Part shown: piece after piece, positions 22,957-33,900 of the stretch
How the letters are laid out: each line of letters opens with the position of its first letter
Position numbering within the stretch: the stretch's first letter is position 1
Assembly: GCA_022478985.1 (NCBI GenBank)
Contig: JAKSZP010002710.1
Location: 62,001 to 126,000 of the forward strand
Source: Massospora cicadina
Taxonomy: Eukaryota > Entomophthoromycota > Entomophthoromycetes > Entomophthorales > Entomophthoraceae
Length of the DNA: 64,000 nt
Direction: 5' to 3'
Program-made: the position numbers and the translations under genes
Notes under the pieces: model-generated
Told to the model about the DNA's origin: nothing
The model's input: only the letters and a program-made list of their open reading frames with translations
The model's database searches: none

Positions 22957-23694
22957 ATGACTAATGCAGCAGGCAAAAGCTAGCTGGCGTGCAGTTTCTG
23001 TCACTTTTTAAATGAAACTTCAATAGTAAAGTTTACTCATGGTCCTAGTAAGTTAGACAGTTTAATGGAGGCATTCCTGGCTTTTTCAAGGTTTACTTTA
23101 TGGAATTCTGAGGCATTTTAGGCTTTCCTCACTCTGCTTCAAGAGTTGCTCCCACTCAACACCTATATGGAAGTACTTGAAGCTTGAGATGCTAAATAAA
23201 TTTTTAAAATGTCTCCTTATTGCCCAGCTTTAATTATCACTAGATTATACAGGCACTTACATTTCTGTCTGGGCTGATCCCCTGTCCACTCTGACTGCCA
23301 CTTGTGCTGATCTTTAAAAACATGTACTTTTGTATAGTTGAACCTATATAAAAGATTGATCAAAAAAATCAAAAAAGAGGGTTTTGGCTCCTCAATCCAA
23401 AGTCATATAAAAAATGTTGGTGATCTATATGTTGCTCTCTCCACATGGGAATGATGCGCTTGCCAAGCCTGAACTACCACCAATCCTCCTGGTTGCTGAG
23501 AAGAAGTCTAGCCTAAAGTTCCATAGTTAAAAGCAAACTATGTTTGTTCCTCTTCAACATCAGCTGCTAAGCAGCAACCAGTTCTTTTTGAGAAAGCTAA
23601 TAGAAAGAAGTCATTTCTCACACAATGAGGCCCTCCAAAAGGCTGAGGTAGTGTCATAGTTGTCCATATATTTAAGCCTAAAATTCTGAGGTGA
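22957..23694 (+). pseudogene. Unidentified ORF killed by point nonsense mutations
   Basis: A single frame holds for 246 codons from ATG (22957) to TGA (23692-23694) with many internal stops but no frameshift. Most stops are TGA or TAG in contexts compatible with CGA, CAG or TGG. Recognisable stretches include LDSLMEAFLAFSRFTLWN, LLQELLPLNTYMEVLEA and a basic tail KANRKKSFLTQ followed by GPPKG. I do not recognise the family. The basic, Ser/Gln-rich C-terminus suggests a nucleic-acid-binding protein such as a retroelement Gag, but this is only inference. Confidence 0.45.
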
Positions 23695-23699
23695 CAATA

Positions 23700-24649
23700 A
23701 TTTTTAACTAAATGATAGGTTGTATAGGTTCTATTGGTTTTTTATAAAAATCACTATGTGTTGACTAAAGAGTTATGTAGCATTCAGAAAACCCAGATTG
23801 TCATGCGTTGTCAAGTTTTTCACACTTTGACAACACCATAAGAACTGATCCAAATATCTAAATATTATAAGGATAAAATCCCCAAAATTAGTACCCACTT
23901 TCACATAATAAACCAAAAAACCATTTTGCATTTAAAGTTTTTTATTTTTACTTTAAGTAAATGCCTTATGGTGTCACCCGCTTGCTTAAAAAATGTTATA
24001 ACTTTTTGAAATAATACAATTAATGGAAAGTTGAACCTTCATAAGCCATGCTAATTTTCAATAAAAGACATTTGATCTATCTGGTGTTGTTAGCCAATAT
24101 TTCTTCTGCCTTTGGGGTTTTTCCCTTAAAGTTAAGAGCAATAAGAGAACCTACTTGGACAGATTATTAATGGGTAAGCTTCTGATGGATGGCAACTATA
24201 GTAACGTATTTCTATTCAATAATGTCTTTGGTTCTAGGGTGGAAATATGTTGGCAGCACCTGTAAATAACCATCAGATAATTAATATTGAGGATTACATG
24301 AGATCTTGAACTGATCCCATTATCCATCAGAGGATATTTGGTCACCCAGACTGGTATAAGATTAATATTATATAATTTTTTCCATCAACATGCTGCCTAA
24401 GTACTTGGTCAATCTGACCTCCACACAATTGATAAGGTTATAATGATAATTATAACTTATTAAAAATTTCATATATTTTGGTCATTGGGACTAATCATTT
24501 CAGAGATGATGTGCCAGGAAAAAATTAGGTTTCTCTAATAGTAATATCCATCCTTCAACTATGGTGCTTCAGCTTGACATTATTTGCAACAGGTAATGGT
24601 TTCATGGGTATCAAAGTGCATGTACTACCAATAGCAGTGTTGTTTTAAC
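23700..24649. other. AT-rich stretch, nothing recognised
   Basis: Only short frames. It lies just outside the left LTR of E2. No clear 5-bp duplication could be assigned because the LTR edge is eroded. Confidence 0.5.
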
Positions 24650-25319
24650 TACTCAGCTATCTTTTTAAATCCCAATTATTCAGCTCAACAACCTCAGCTC
24701 ACTTAACTTGTAAGGCCAACTTTCTGCTCAAGGGTCTGTTCCACACAGATCAGGCACCAGACAACCGTCATATGGAGCATAAATATCCTCATTGAACAAA
24801 TCATATGTTGTTTGATACCCAACATAGCACTAGATTCTTATTAGAACTATTAGCACCAATGGCGAAACTCTTGTGGACACTCTCTGACAGGCTCTCTTTA
24901 CGTTGGCCCTGGGACACAATGAAATATTATGCTACCTCTCCCTTGTAAGCTTGGCTCCAAAAATTTCATAAAAATGAGTGTCCTATTCTTCTATAACCGA
25001 TCATACTGATTACTTAAATTCAGTATAATCGCTAATTCCATACTGGTCAACGGTAATCAGATCACTTTAATTGATATAAATGACACAAAAAGAAAAACTT
25101 GGGTTCTATGGACAGGATTTTAGAAAAATGTAATGAAATATTTTTTATAGTACATCATAGAAATCTTGATATAACTAAATGAAATTTGTAAAATTATTGG
25201 GATTTGGGGTATAGATATTGAGGTTTTTCAGGATATATTTAGGCGGCGCATGATTGACACTTTAGGTGCTTTGTCCATTTTGGTGTAATTTTGTATCTGT
25301 AAGCTTCTTCTTGCAGTTA
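24650..25319 (-). repeat. E2 3' LTR (left)
   Basis: Aligns with 30899-31556: CAAGGGTCTGTTCCACACAG against CAAGGGTCTTTTCTACACAG, CGTCATATGGAGCAT in both, and TCCATTTTGGTGTAATTTT in both. The outer (left) edge is blurred by decay to within about 20 bp. Confidence 0.82.
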
Positions 25320-25734
25320 TTACCCCAAAACAAGTATGTCTAGGGGCCCTTTCTTAAGGTCCCAATTCTAGATTGTAATCTGTAGCTTCACCTCAAGATA
25401 ATGATTCATTGCCAAATTTGCTGTATTTTAATCAATATATGGTTTGTGAAATAAGGCACCTTTGATGTTTCTTGCTTCAGGACTCCAAGAGATTCTTAAA
25501 ATTGGTTGATTGACGGTTTTTTATATTGTTGAGATGTTTGTTCATTCCCATTGGGGTAAATTGGTTGTTTCATCTCTTCATCATGGGCGAATTGCAAGTT
25601 ATATCGTCCTAAGGTATATATGGATTATAATTAGTAGTAGTCCTTGATGGATTTGTTGCCTTCAATAATTAAATCTCTCTGAATGATGGGTATCAAATTA
25701 TTTAGATGCTAACATCTGAGTTCCAGGAAGTTTC

Positions 25735-26200
25735 TTAATTTTTCTGCAGATATAAAGGGAGTTGTCCAAACCCTTTCATGATGGAAAGGTTGCCCACATT
25801 CTCCGCTGCCTGGGTTTGGACCATGTTTAATCTGGCGGTCAAGGAATGATCCGCTGTAGCCCTTGCAGCCTCATCTGCAACACTTAACTCCCAAGATGAT
25901 ACTTGAGAAAGGACCATAAGTGCCATACATGGATATAATAAAATTACTAAGATAGTATTGTCACATTGGATTGATTATTTGACTCCTCGTTTATCCAATA
26001 AAGTTGCAGGTCCAGTTCAGCTTGCCAAGGAATTTCTGGATGTCCTTTCCTTAAGTGTAGAAAGTACTTTGTTGCCTAGGCGAAAATCTAGTAGCCAAGT
26101 TCATCTCTTACTCTCATGTTGGCTTTTGGAAATAGTTTCTTCTATGTCGCTTGAGGCCTCCCTTTGTATTCAGATAAGTTCATTGGCTAATTCCTGTTGA
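25735..26200 (-). pseudogene. E2 integrase C-terminal region
   Basis: The minus-strand frame at 25735-25926 reads WELSVADEAARATADHSLTA and, further on, VGNLSIMKGFGQ. This is the ...DEAA...R.....VGDLVLRK... pattern found after the integrase core in plant- and fungal-type gypsy elements. Sequence to 26200 is coding-like but broken. Confidence 0.55.
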
Positions 26201-26430
26201 TAATTTTCCAGGAAGAAGGTTCTTTCATATGTGGTAATAGAAAGGCGAAATGGGTTGACACAGTTGCTTCTCACCTATACATGTCCTTTCATGGTGGCAT
26301 ACCAATCACCTGATGGTGGCTCAACCATCAATCCAACAATCTGGAAGGTGGCAGTTGATCCCATTTTAAATTTTAATTGAGGGACATCTTTTTTAGTATC
26401 CCTCCTAAGTTTACATTTATTCACTCAATG

Positions 26431-27000
26431 TTACCATTTGAAGATGATGTGTTGGGAGTGGCAAACTGTTGCTTTAAGCCAACCAGGTCCATTAACTTCT
26501 TCACAACATTTTATATGAATTTTTTCATTGTTTGAGAACAGAATTTGGGGGCATCTGTGACTGGCTATAAACTTGATTGTAAAGAGATTGTGTATTAGAT
26601 CCAGTATACATTTTGACCGGTGTGTCTTCAACCCATTAATTAAAGTGGCCTTTGGTTACAAGTATAAGGTTTTCTCCACTTGAGGCAGTCATAAGTGGTC
26701 TCGCCACATCAATGGACACGTTATTGAAGGGGGATGTAGATGGTATGGTTTAGAATTGACATGTTTCTCCATGGGATCTAAACTAATGCAAAATAAACAT
26801 AGTTACAAGGTCTGGTGAACATCAATAGACATTGATTATTAGTACAACCTCTCCTTCAGGTAGGCTTTAACGTTCTAAAACCACTCATGGATAACTTGTT
26901 TGTGCGCTTCCATAACATGTTAAATCTGGTTTCTGGGTCTGATATATGGATACTATATATTCTGAACCTTATTCAGCAGATTTTCTCATCAACACGCCTG
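26431..27000 (-). pseudogene. E2 integrase core and zinc domain
   Basis: At 26431-26631 the minus strand reads FIASHRCPQILFSNN followed by a CCEEV segment and WLKATVCHSQH. This matches the second-Asp motif (F...G.P..l.SDNG..F) with Asp-Gly changed to Asn-Glu. Upstream (26.78-26.96 kb), HVMEAHKQVIHEW may be the HHCC zinc domain. Inactive. Confidence 0.62.
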
Positions 27001-27179
27001 GTGTCTTTGGAGTATCTTTTCAGGATTGTCTTAACCTCATACGTTTTATCCTTCCATGCTTCTCCCAATAGCCCAATTAGTTCACACAATTGATCAGTCT
27101 ATAGCACTGTAGGTGTAATACTAGCTATCAAGTAGTGCACCAGCTTTTAGGTATCTATCCCCCACTTGGTGTATAACCT

Positions 27180-27500
27180 TGAAATCATATTCCTAAAGCA
27201 ATAATGACCATATTTCAAGGAGTCCGTCAGGATCTTTCATATTCCACAACCAGCGGATCAACACATGATCCATTATGACTTTGAAGTGGACCCATACATA
27301 TAGGGTCAGAAATGCGTGACAGCTCAGATCACCTCCAGGCACTCTCTCTTGGTGACAGTGTATTTCTATTTAGTCTTGCTAAACTTTTTAAATATTACTT
27401 AATTGGGTGGTCCATTCCTTCATTGTCCAATTGTCCAGTATTTCTATAAGCCCAAAAATCACTTGCATCATTATATATATAAGAAGTTGTGGTAAAATCC
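27180..27500 (-). pseudogene. E2 RNase H
   Basis: Minus-strand FKVIMDHVLIRWLWNMKDPD resembles the terminal TDHxxLxWL of gypsy RNase H and is followed by VIHQVGD. An earlier segment includes SPRESAW where (T/S)xRE.A is usual. Frames are interrupted. Confidence 0.65.
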
Positions 27501-27689
27501 AGGTAGTCCAAGATGATGCCTCTACCAACCTTGTTATTAGTTCCTCAAAACCTACTCATGTTACAGCCCCCAATTAGATTTTTCTCCTTCTTCAGAAAAC
27601 AAATGAGGGGTGCAGCCAAGTCCACAAAATGGAGGATGAAATGCCAGTAATATTTCACTACCTAAGAGAAACACTTGGATATCCCTCAT

Positions 27690-28420
27690 GCTCTTGGGTG
27701 GCTTCATTGCCACATTTGCTTTAAACATTGCATCATGGCTTGATTACGCTTTTACTAATCTTTTGTCTGAGGAACTCAAGTTGCCTCTTGAGGTAGGTGC
27801 AATCGCTCCATTTACTTACCAAATTTGATGGTTGCAGCCATGCAAAGATTTTTTGTAGATGTTGAGGATGTTTCTAAGATTTCCAGCTGATCATAGTAAT
27901 GTTTTCTAGGTAAATCAATATGCTAGAAAGCTCATATCCCTGAAGATCCGATCCTTCACATATTGAAAGGTGGCAGGGGCGTTGCAAAGTTCTTGCGGCA
28001 TCCTTGTTGGATAAAAGAATCATTAACTACTGATCAGTGCACAATTTTCCTGGTCCTCCGGTGAGAGCTCCCTATGACAGTACCACTGTCCAGGTCCATT
28101 GGAGAAATAATTTGATCCTCCCAGGCGTTTCAAAGTATCATCTATGTGCAGAAGCGGGTAGGAGACCTTTCTGTTTATCATGTTAAAGCATAAGTATACC
28201 ATGACTACACAATGAGTCCCTTTCTTCTTGCATACTAGCAATAACGGCAAAGCCAGGGACTCTTTGACAGTCTGATAATTACAGCTTCTGATAGTTGACT
28301 TTTTTTGGGCAATAACGGTATCTTTCACTTTTTGAGTGGCAGATAAGGTTTTGACTTGAACATAATAGCAGATCCTTAATCCATCTTGTGGATCTCCATT
28401 TAAGAGCCCTTAGTCATTGA
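27690..28420 (-). pseudogene. E2 reverse transcriptase
   Basis: The open part at 28023-28328 reads SLALPLLLVCKKKGTHCVVM, then YLCFNMINRKVSYPLLHIDD and TLKRLGGSNYFSN. This is the RT fingers pattern P..LVKKKDGS.R..vDYR.LN..T....YPLP.ID..L..L.G...FS. The palm and catalytic loop lie downstream (lower coordinates) and are too broken to score. Confidence 0.82.
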
Positions 28421-28941
28421 ATCTGTTGCTATAGATATCCTTTAACTCATTAGATAGCTCTTAGTTTCTTTTTCTGTTTAGGGTCGCATCTCCAAACTCA
28501 GGTTTGTCAAAGTCTCATACAGTGTTAATGACTCAATGTCATTGCAACTGATCAGTCAGGCCTGTGCAATGATAAACCCTGCTTATACTCTTAGTAGCTG
28601 AGTTGTAACATTCCTGAATATGACGGTCAACTCTCACAATTAGTTGGTGTCATAAGAGCCAAGTAAACTCTTAGTTCTTGATCTTGGACTAAGTTGCATC
28701 TTTAAACATCTAAGAGAGTATCTGGTGTAAACTTCATGCTGATTGATAAGGTCATCCGCCATTGGTCCCCTTGTGGATCTTCATGGTTTCGCTAAATCTC
28801 AATGGACAATCTTCTTCCACGCTAATTATGGAGGGTATTTGCTTCATACTCTTCTTAGTAAGGGTGTAGTAGATAGAGTACATTAGTCGATCCATCTCCA
28901 CTAACTACTTCCATTGCTTTTTCAGTTTAATATCCTCAAAT

Positions 28942-29260
28942 TTAAAACCAGCATAATTGATAAATTTGAATACTCACGGTGCTGGCTGTAAAGTTATTCT
29001 TGGCACTAAACTCAAGGAAAAACTGCGTCCCAATTAGTAAGTCATAATGATTGTTGTTCAAGATCACTGTTTCCACCATTAAATTCATGCGCCCAAAGTG
29101 GATTGTTAACGCAGATAAGCTCACAAAGCGTGTGTAACGTCTTGTCCAGAGGTTCAGCACTTAAAATCATAGTCATTGTTGAGCACAATATTCAGTATAT
29201 TCTTGGTTTAGATAACATTATGTTGACTGGCGCCCCAATGTTCAGCACAGCCAAAACGTC
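28942..29260 (-). pseudogene. E2 protease
   Basis: Minus strand near 29230-29248 reads AVLNIGAPVNIM where an active retropepsin has a D(T/S)GA core, so the catalytic Asp is Asn and Thr is Ile. It is followed by NPLWAHEF and, in the next frame, NNNHYDLLIGTQFFLEFSAK, the DLLIGT.FL..y.A motif of gypsy proteases. Both active-site changes are single transitions. Confidence 0.75.
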
Positions 29261-29264
29261 TATT

Positions 29265-30890
29265 TTCTAGATCACTACTTCCACTTTTCTCACTTCTTAC
29301 CATAGGGGTTTCTAGTCTTTGTAAAACAGCCGTACAAGATATCCAAAATCGCTTTAGCGCCTCAGTGCTCTTTGTATTTTTAGGGGTATCAATGATATCT
29401 GGCTCTAGATTCTTTAAATTAGCTATCACAAGCTGCTTTCCTACACCGTCTGGGCTGATGATCTGCGTAAGCTCGTTTTCTTGATCCAGGTGGTTTTTTT
29501 CAATTCATATATGTCATTTTCGTTTACTCTTGGCCTAGCAGGCATATCCACCGCGCTAGGTGCCCTAGCATGTGGTACCCTAGCGTTGGCTAAGTCTTTA
29601 TCTTCATTGTGTCTGCACCCTTGGTATGCAGATCCATTTAAATACGGCGTTGGTGGTATCCTCTTGTGGGTGTACCTTCTTTTTTACAGCGTTTAAAGGA
29701 CTAAATTGACAGAATTTCCCATGATGATGTCACTTATTGTATGTAAGTTCTTAATGGTAGATGTCCTACCTTATTGGGGCTCAGGTCTTCTAGTTTGTCA
29801 CTCTTGTCGTTAATGATGTAGATAAATTCACTGATTATTTAAGGAGGTGTTCTTGAGAACTTATATCCATATTTGTTTGTCCATTGTACGTCAAACATGC
29901 TTTTTAGGCTTATATGGGACATTACGCTCTTGGCTTCAAGGGTCGTATGCAATTTCAAGGTAGGATGCATTTCCAAGGAGCTACAGTACTGTTTTCAATG
30001 TGGGACAAGTCCATAATTACTGTTATACATAACTGTTGAGCTTTGAGATAGTCACAAGTGGTTTAGTTTGGTAATAACACATTCTTGCTTATCTCCAAAA
30101 GTATATGCTACTGCTTAATGCTTGGACATTTTGTTTTTTACTGAAGTCTGAGGAAAGGACACTCTTTACTTTGTTCCAATTAATTCTAGGATGTATACTT
30201 GCACTTAGGATCACTTGAACTTCATGACTTAGACTCCTTGCATGTGACGAGCCTTTTAACGGTCACTAGTGCCATCCATGATATTCTTATACACCTAAGG
30301 AGACCAGGGGTTGGTCTTTCTACCAGTGTGTACTTGATATTAAAAAAGTTTGAAGAAAGGGCCTTCTCCAACCAGGTTGGCGCGCATCATGAGCGGTTGT
30401 GTGGCAGTCAGTTTAGTGGCAATATCTGTGTCCCCAACCAGGTAACTGGTCTAGTTGAGTTAGGTTCTGGTATTGTACATACTTGAGCCTTCACCTCATT
30501 TAGGATCTTGTTAAAATTATACAACACGGTACTGTGCTGTTCTAAACGGTTTCAATATTTGTTTAAAGTCATAAGTTTATTCCATTCTCCTTCTCAAGGA
30601 ATAAAGATTTAATCATCCATCTCCTTAATGGCAGATTTAAGCTTCACTATGGGTGAGGGGCCTTTCACCAAAGGAATGGAGGAGATTTGGGCTCTTCTCA
30701 TGGTTTCATAGCGTGCTCAATTTTGGTACATAACTATTTACTTCTAATAAAGGTTTTAGTCTTAGAAAGATATTCCCTCCTCCATCACCAGTTATTTTAA
30801 AGGGATCCTCTCCATCGTACACTTCCATATTTGCATCATCAAACTGCTAATGAGAAATTTCATGATTTTATTCTTTCCTGATGGTGCCAC
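29265..30890 (-). pseudogene. E2 Gag region (inferred)
   Basis: Lies between protease and 5' LTR, where Gag belongs. Frames are heavily broken and no zinc knuckle is identified. Plus-strand open frames here (for example 30199-30486) show no family features and are treated as chance. Confidence 0.4.
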
Positions 30891-30898
30891 CACTGTAG

Positions 30899-31556
30899 TG
30901 AGCACTAAAGTCAATTTACTGACCTCAGCTTACTTAACTTACAAAGCCAACTCTCTGCTCAAGGGTCTTTTCTACACAGATTAGGCACCAGACAAACGTC
31001 ATATGGAGCATGATCATATCATTGAACAAATTCTCTGTTGATGATACCCTATGTAGCATTGACTTCTTATTAAAACTATTCGTGCCCATGAAGAAACCTT
31101 TGTGAAAGACTCTCTGAATTGTTATCTTTAAGTTGGCCTTGGGAAACAACAGAATTCTATCCAACCTCTCCCTTGGAATCTCATCTCTAATGTAATCATG
31201 AAGATGAGTGTCCAGTTCTTCTAGAGCTGATCTCAGACTGGTTACTGTATTCTGCTCAATTTCTAATCCCAGACTGGATACTGGTGTTTATATCACTTAA
31301 ACCATTACAAGTGAAACAAAAAGGATAAACTTATATTATTTAGAAATGTTTTTATTGAAATAAAAGGAATTATTTTATAGTACTTTATAAAAGTCAGAAT
31401 ATATGAATGAAAAAAGTGTAAAGTAAATTGGGATTTAGGGTAACAATATCAGGGTTATTTAAGGATACCCCTAGTTAGGCCGCACCTGATTGCCACTATA
31501 GGTGATTTATCCATTTTGGTGTAATTTTTGTATCTGTAAGCTCCTTCTTGCAGTGG
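30899..31556 (-). repeat. E2 5' LTR, also 3' LTR of R3
   Basis: Starts TGAGCAC on the plus strand. To its left lies GGTGCCACCACTGT (sense ACAGTGGTGGCACC, primer-binding-like). To its right is TTACCCC (sense GGGGTAA, polypurine end), followed by sequence homologous to the E2 3' internal region at 25.32-25.8 kb. A single LTR therefore has element interior on both sides. Confidence 0.8.
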
Positions 31557-33860
31557 TTACCCCTGAACCTGAATGTCCAGTGGCCGTTCCTCAGCCCTGC
31601 TTCTATTATGCAAAACTTAGCTTCGCCTCAGGTATTGATTCACTACCCAATCTATAAAATGCTAAACTATAACATGTTTGTAAAATTGCACGCCTTTGAT
31701 GCTCCTCACATAAGCCTTCCAAGCACTTCACAAAATTGTTATATTGTCGTTTTTGTGTATTCAGTCAAAAGAGGTTTTTCTGCTCATGTTGGTGTGACTT
31801 GGTTGTGTCATCTCTTTGTAATAGGCGAGTTGCAAATTATTTCACCCCCCAAAGATATATATGGGTGGTCAAAATCTATAGTCAATTCCTTTAGCCTTGT
31901 CATAGTTTATAAGTAAATCTCTCAGAATGTTGGGTATCAAATTATATTAGATGACGTCTTCAAGTGCTTGGAAAAACTTTGACATTTTCTAAATCTATAG
32001 AAAGTGGTTGTATAGACCCTTCTGTGACAGGTATGTAGCCTGAAAACCCCCTTGTATGGGTTTTGCATTGTTTATTTTAGCAGTCAAGAAATATTCCACC
32101 TTATCATAATGGCCTCATCCACAAAATTTATACTTTATTGCATTTTGAGATCTATCAATTTTATTCGTTTCATCTCTATTGGCCTTGGTACTTATTATTG
32201 TAGCTTATTAACTTTCTATTTTTTAAAAATATATCTCTTCATTTTCCAGGGATTATTGAGCCTAATCCAGTTAATTAAAATTTCCTTGGTTTTAATTTTT
32301 AAACACATCTGATAGATTGTTTACCAATACTACAGTGAACAACCATAATAATTGGCCTGTTTTTTGTCTCAAGCTGGGATTATTTAGTATTTCAAAACCG
32401 TAGGCTTGTACTTCCAAAGCTCATTTAACCAGACGCCCTTCTAGATTCTTTGGATTTTGTGTACAAAAAAGAGGCATTGTCAGTTAAATCTGTGAAGTGC
32501 ATTCCTTGGACAAATACATTTAATTACTTCTTAAAATTCATAGTTTATAGGCAAAAACTTTTAAGTCATCATGTAATTTTTTTGTGCACATCTAAAATCT
32601 GCTATAGTTAGTCACCAGGTGCTTGACATTATCCTCTCCAGTTTGCAATAATACTGCCCCTTAAGTCTGTGAGTGATGTTTCATTTGAATATAAAAGAAT
32701 GCTAAAAATTGAATAGATTAGTTTTTGTGCTTTGGTGAGGCAAATTATTAACTTGTCAAAGGCCACATGTCAGTTTGTTGTCCACTCATATTGGACGCCA
32801 TCTCTAAGAAGATTAAACAGTGGCTCTTCATTTTAATGAAATTTTTGACAAACCAGCAGTAATATCCAATCAATCTGAGAAAAACAGTTATGTATCGCTA
32901 ACTAATTTTTGCTGTGCTATCTTCTCAATCACTTAATCTTAGCCAACTGTGGCTATATGCCTTGTCTATCAATGAAAACCCCATATATCATTTTTACCAA
33001 AAGTTTCACTTTTTAAGCTTTGTTTTTATTATCTTTGGCGAGTTATTTGAAGATTTTCTCTAGGTGGTGCAAGTATATATTAAGAGTTAAAACTTCTATT
33101 CTCCAAGTAAACTGAACTCAGTAGATTTTTAAATTGCCCAATATGATTCCATGCCCCACTAGAAATCCGTGGGAGCATTGCAAACTTTGTGGCATCTAAG
33201 TGTGTCAGTAAAGGCCCTGAGACTTAATCCTGGCGCATTTTTCCTGTTTACTTTTTAGAGGCTCAATCTTTCAATAGCTAAAAATTAGATTTATGACTGA
33301 ATACATCACGTCAACCAAATTTTGTAATACTTCATCAAACTTTTGGATAGGATAGCATTTTTCAGTAATATTGCTGATCTTTCTCTGATTTATCACCACA
33401 AAATTAGATCCCTCCTAATTTCTTTGTCTACATGTAGAGGCCTGAGGACCCTTGGATAGCACTAACATCCCAGTTGTACAGAATGTCTGGTTTACTTATT
33501 CATAACCTAATTTGCCACCTTTACTTGTTTGATAGGTCAGAGGCAAAAAGGCAGTTAATTATTTGTATTATATGATTTATCAGATCCGTGCATAGCATAA
33601 GTTAATACTTTATAGCAAAATTTTTTTATTATTATCAAATAGGCAAGGGATGTATTATTATCATTTTTGTTTCAAACTGATAGAACTTCTTGAGAAATTA
33701 TAGAACAAATGATTCTGCAAAACTTCCCTCTATCCCAAGTTAAATCATATTACCAAAAACATAGATGCTCTGTGATTAAAACTTGTAATAAAAGTTTAGG
33801 TAACAATAAGATGTTGCTACTTAATAAGATAGAAATATTTAGTAAAACACTGCTTTTCTT
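31557..33860 (-). pseudogene. R3: second gypsy relic joined to E2 through a shared LTR
   Basis: Immediately right of the shared LTR, 31557-32060 aligns with E2's own 3' interior (for example TAGCTTCGCCTCAGGTATTG against TAGCTTCACCTCAAGATAAT, and GTTGGGTATCAAATTATA against GATGGGTATCAAATTATT). RT remains at about 32.95-33.5 kb, with minus-strand CYPIQKFDEVLQNL and, later, HTMPQSLQCSHGF-like pieces resembling YPIP.ID..L..L and the MP.GL.NAP segment. Integrase and RNase H are largely lost. The 5' end is not found. Confidence 0.6.
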
Positions 33861-33900
33861 TTTTAGTATTAGATGGTCCCATAAAAACACTGCTTTTCTT
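33844..33900 (-). mobile_element. Nano-retroinsertion copy 3 with 17-bp TSD
   Basis: AAAACACTGCTTTTCTT at 33844-33860 and 33884-33900 flank 23 bases (33861-33883), TTTTAGTATTAGATGGTCCC plus ATA. The reverse complement reads TATGGGACCATCTAATACT and an A-tail. It is the same core as copies 1 and 2 with one G to A change, inserted in the opposite orientation. Confidence 0.83.

Larger units (their letters stand above)
24650..31556 (-). mobile_element. E2: decayed Ty3/gypsy element
   Basis: Two diverged LTRs, at about 24650-25319 and 30899-31556, enclose minus-strand integrase, RNase H, RT, protease and Gag remnants in the order expected for Ty3/gypsy. Every domain has stops and frameshifts. The minus-strand polypurine end GGGGTAA lies just right of the left LTR. 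An ACAGTGGTGGCACC primer-binding-like sequence lies just left of the right LTR. The right LTR is shared with R3. Confidence 0.85.

Noticed and set aside
30199..30486. Plus-strand 95-codon open frame
   Set aside because: Lies in the Gag position of minus-strand E2. No recognisable features; most likely chance.
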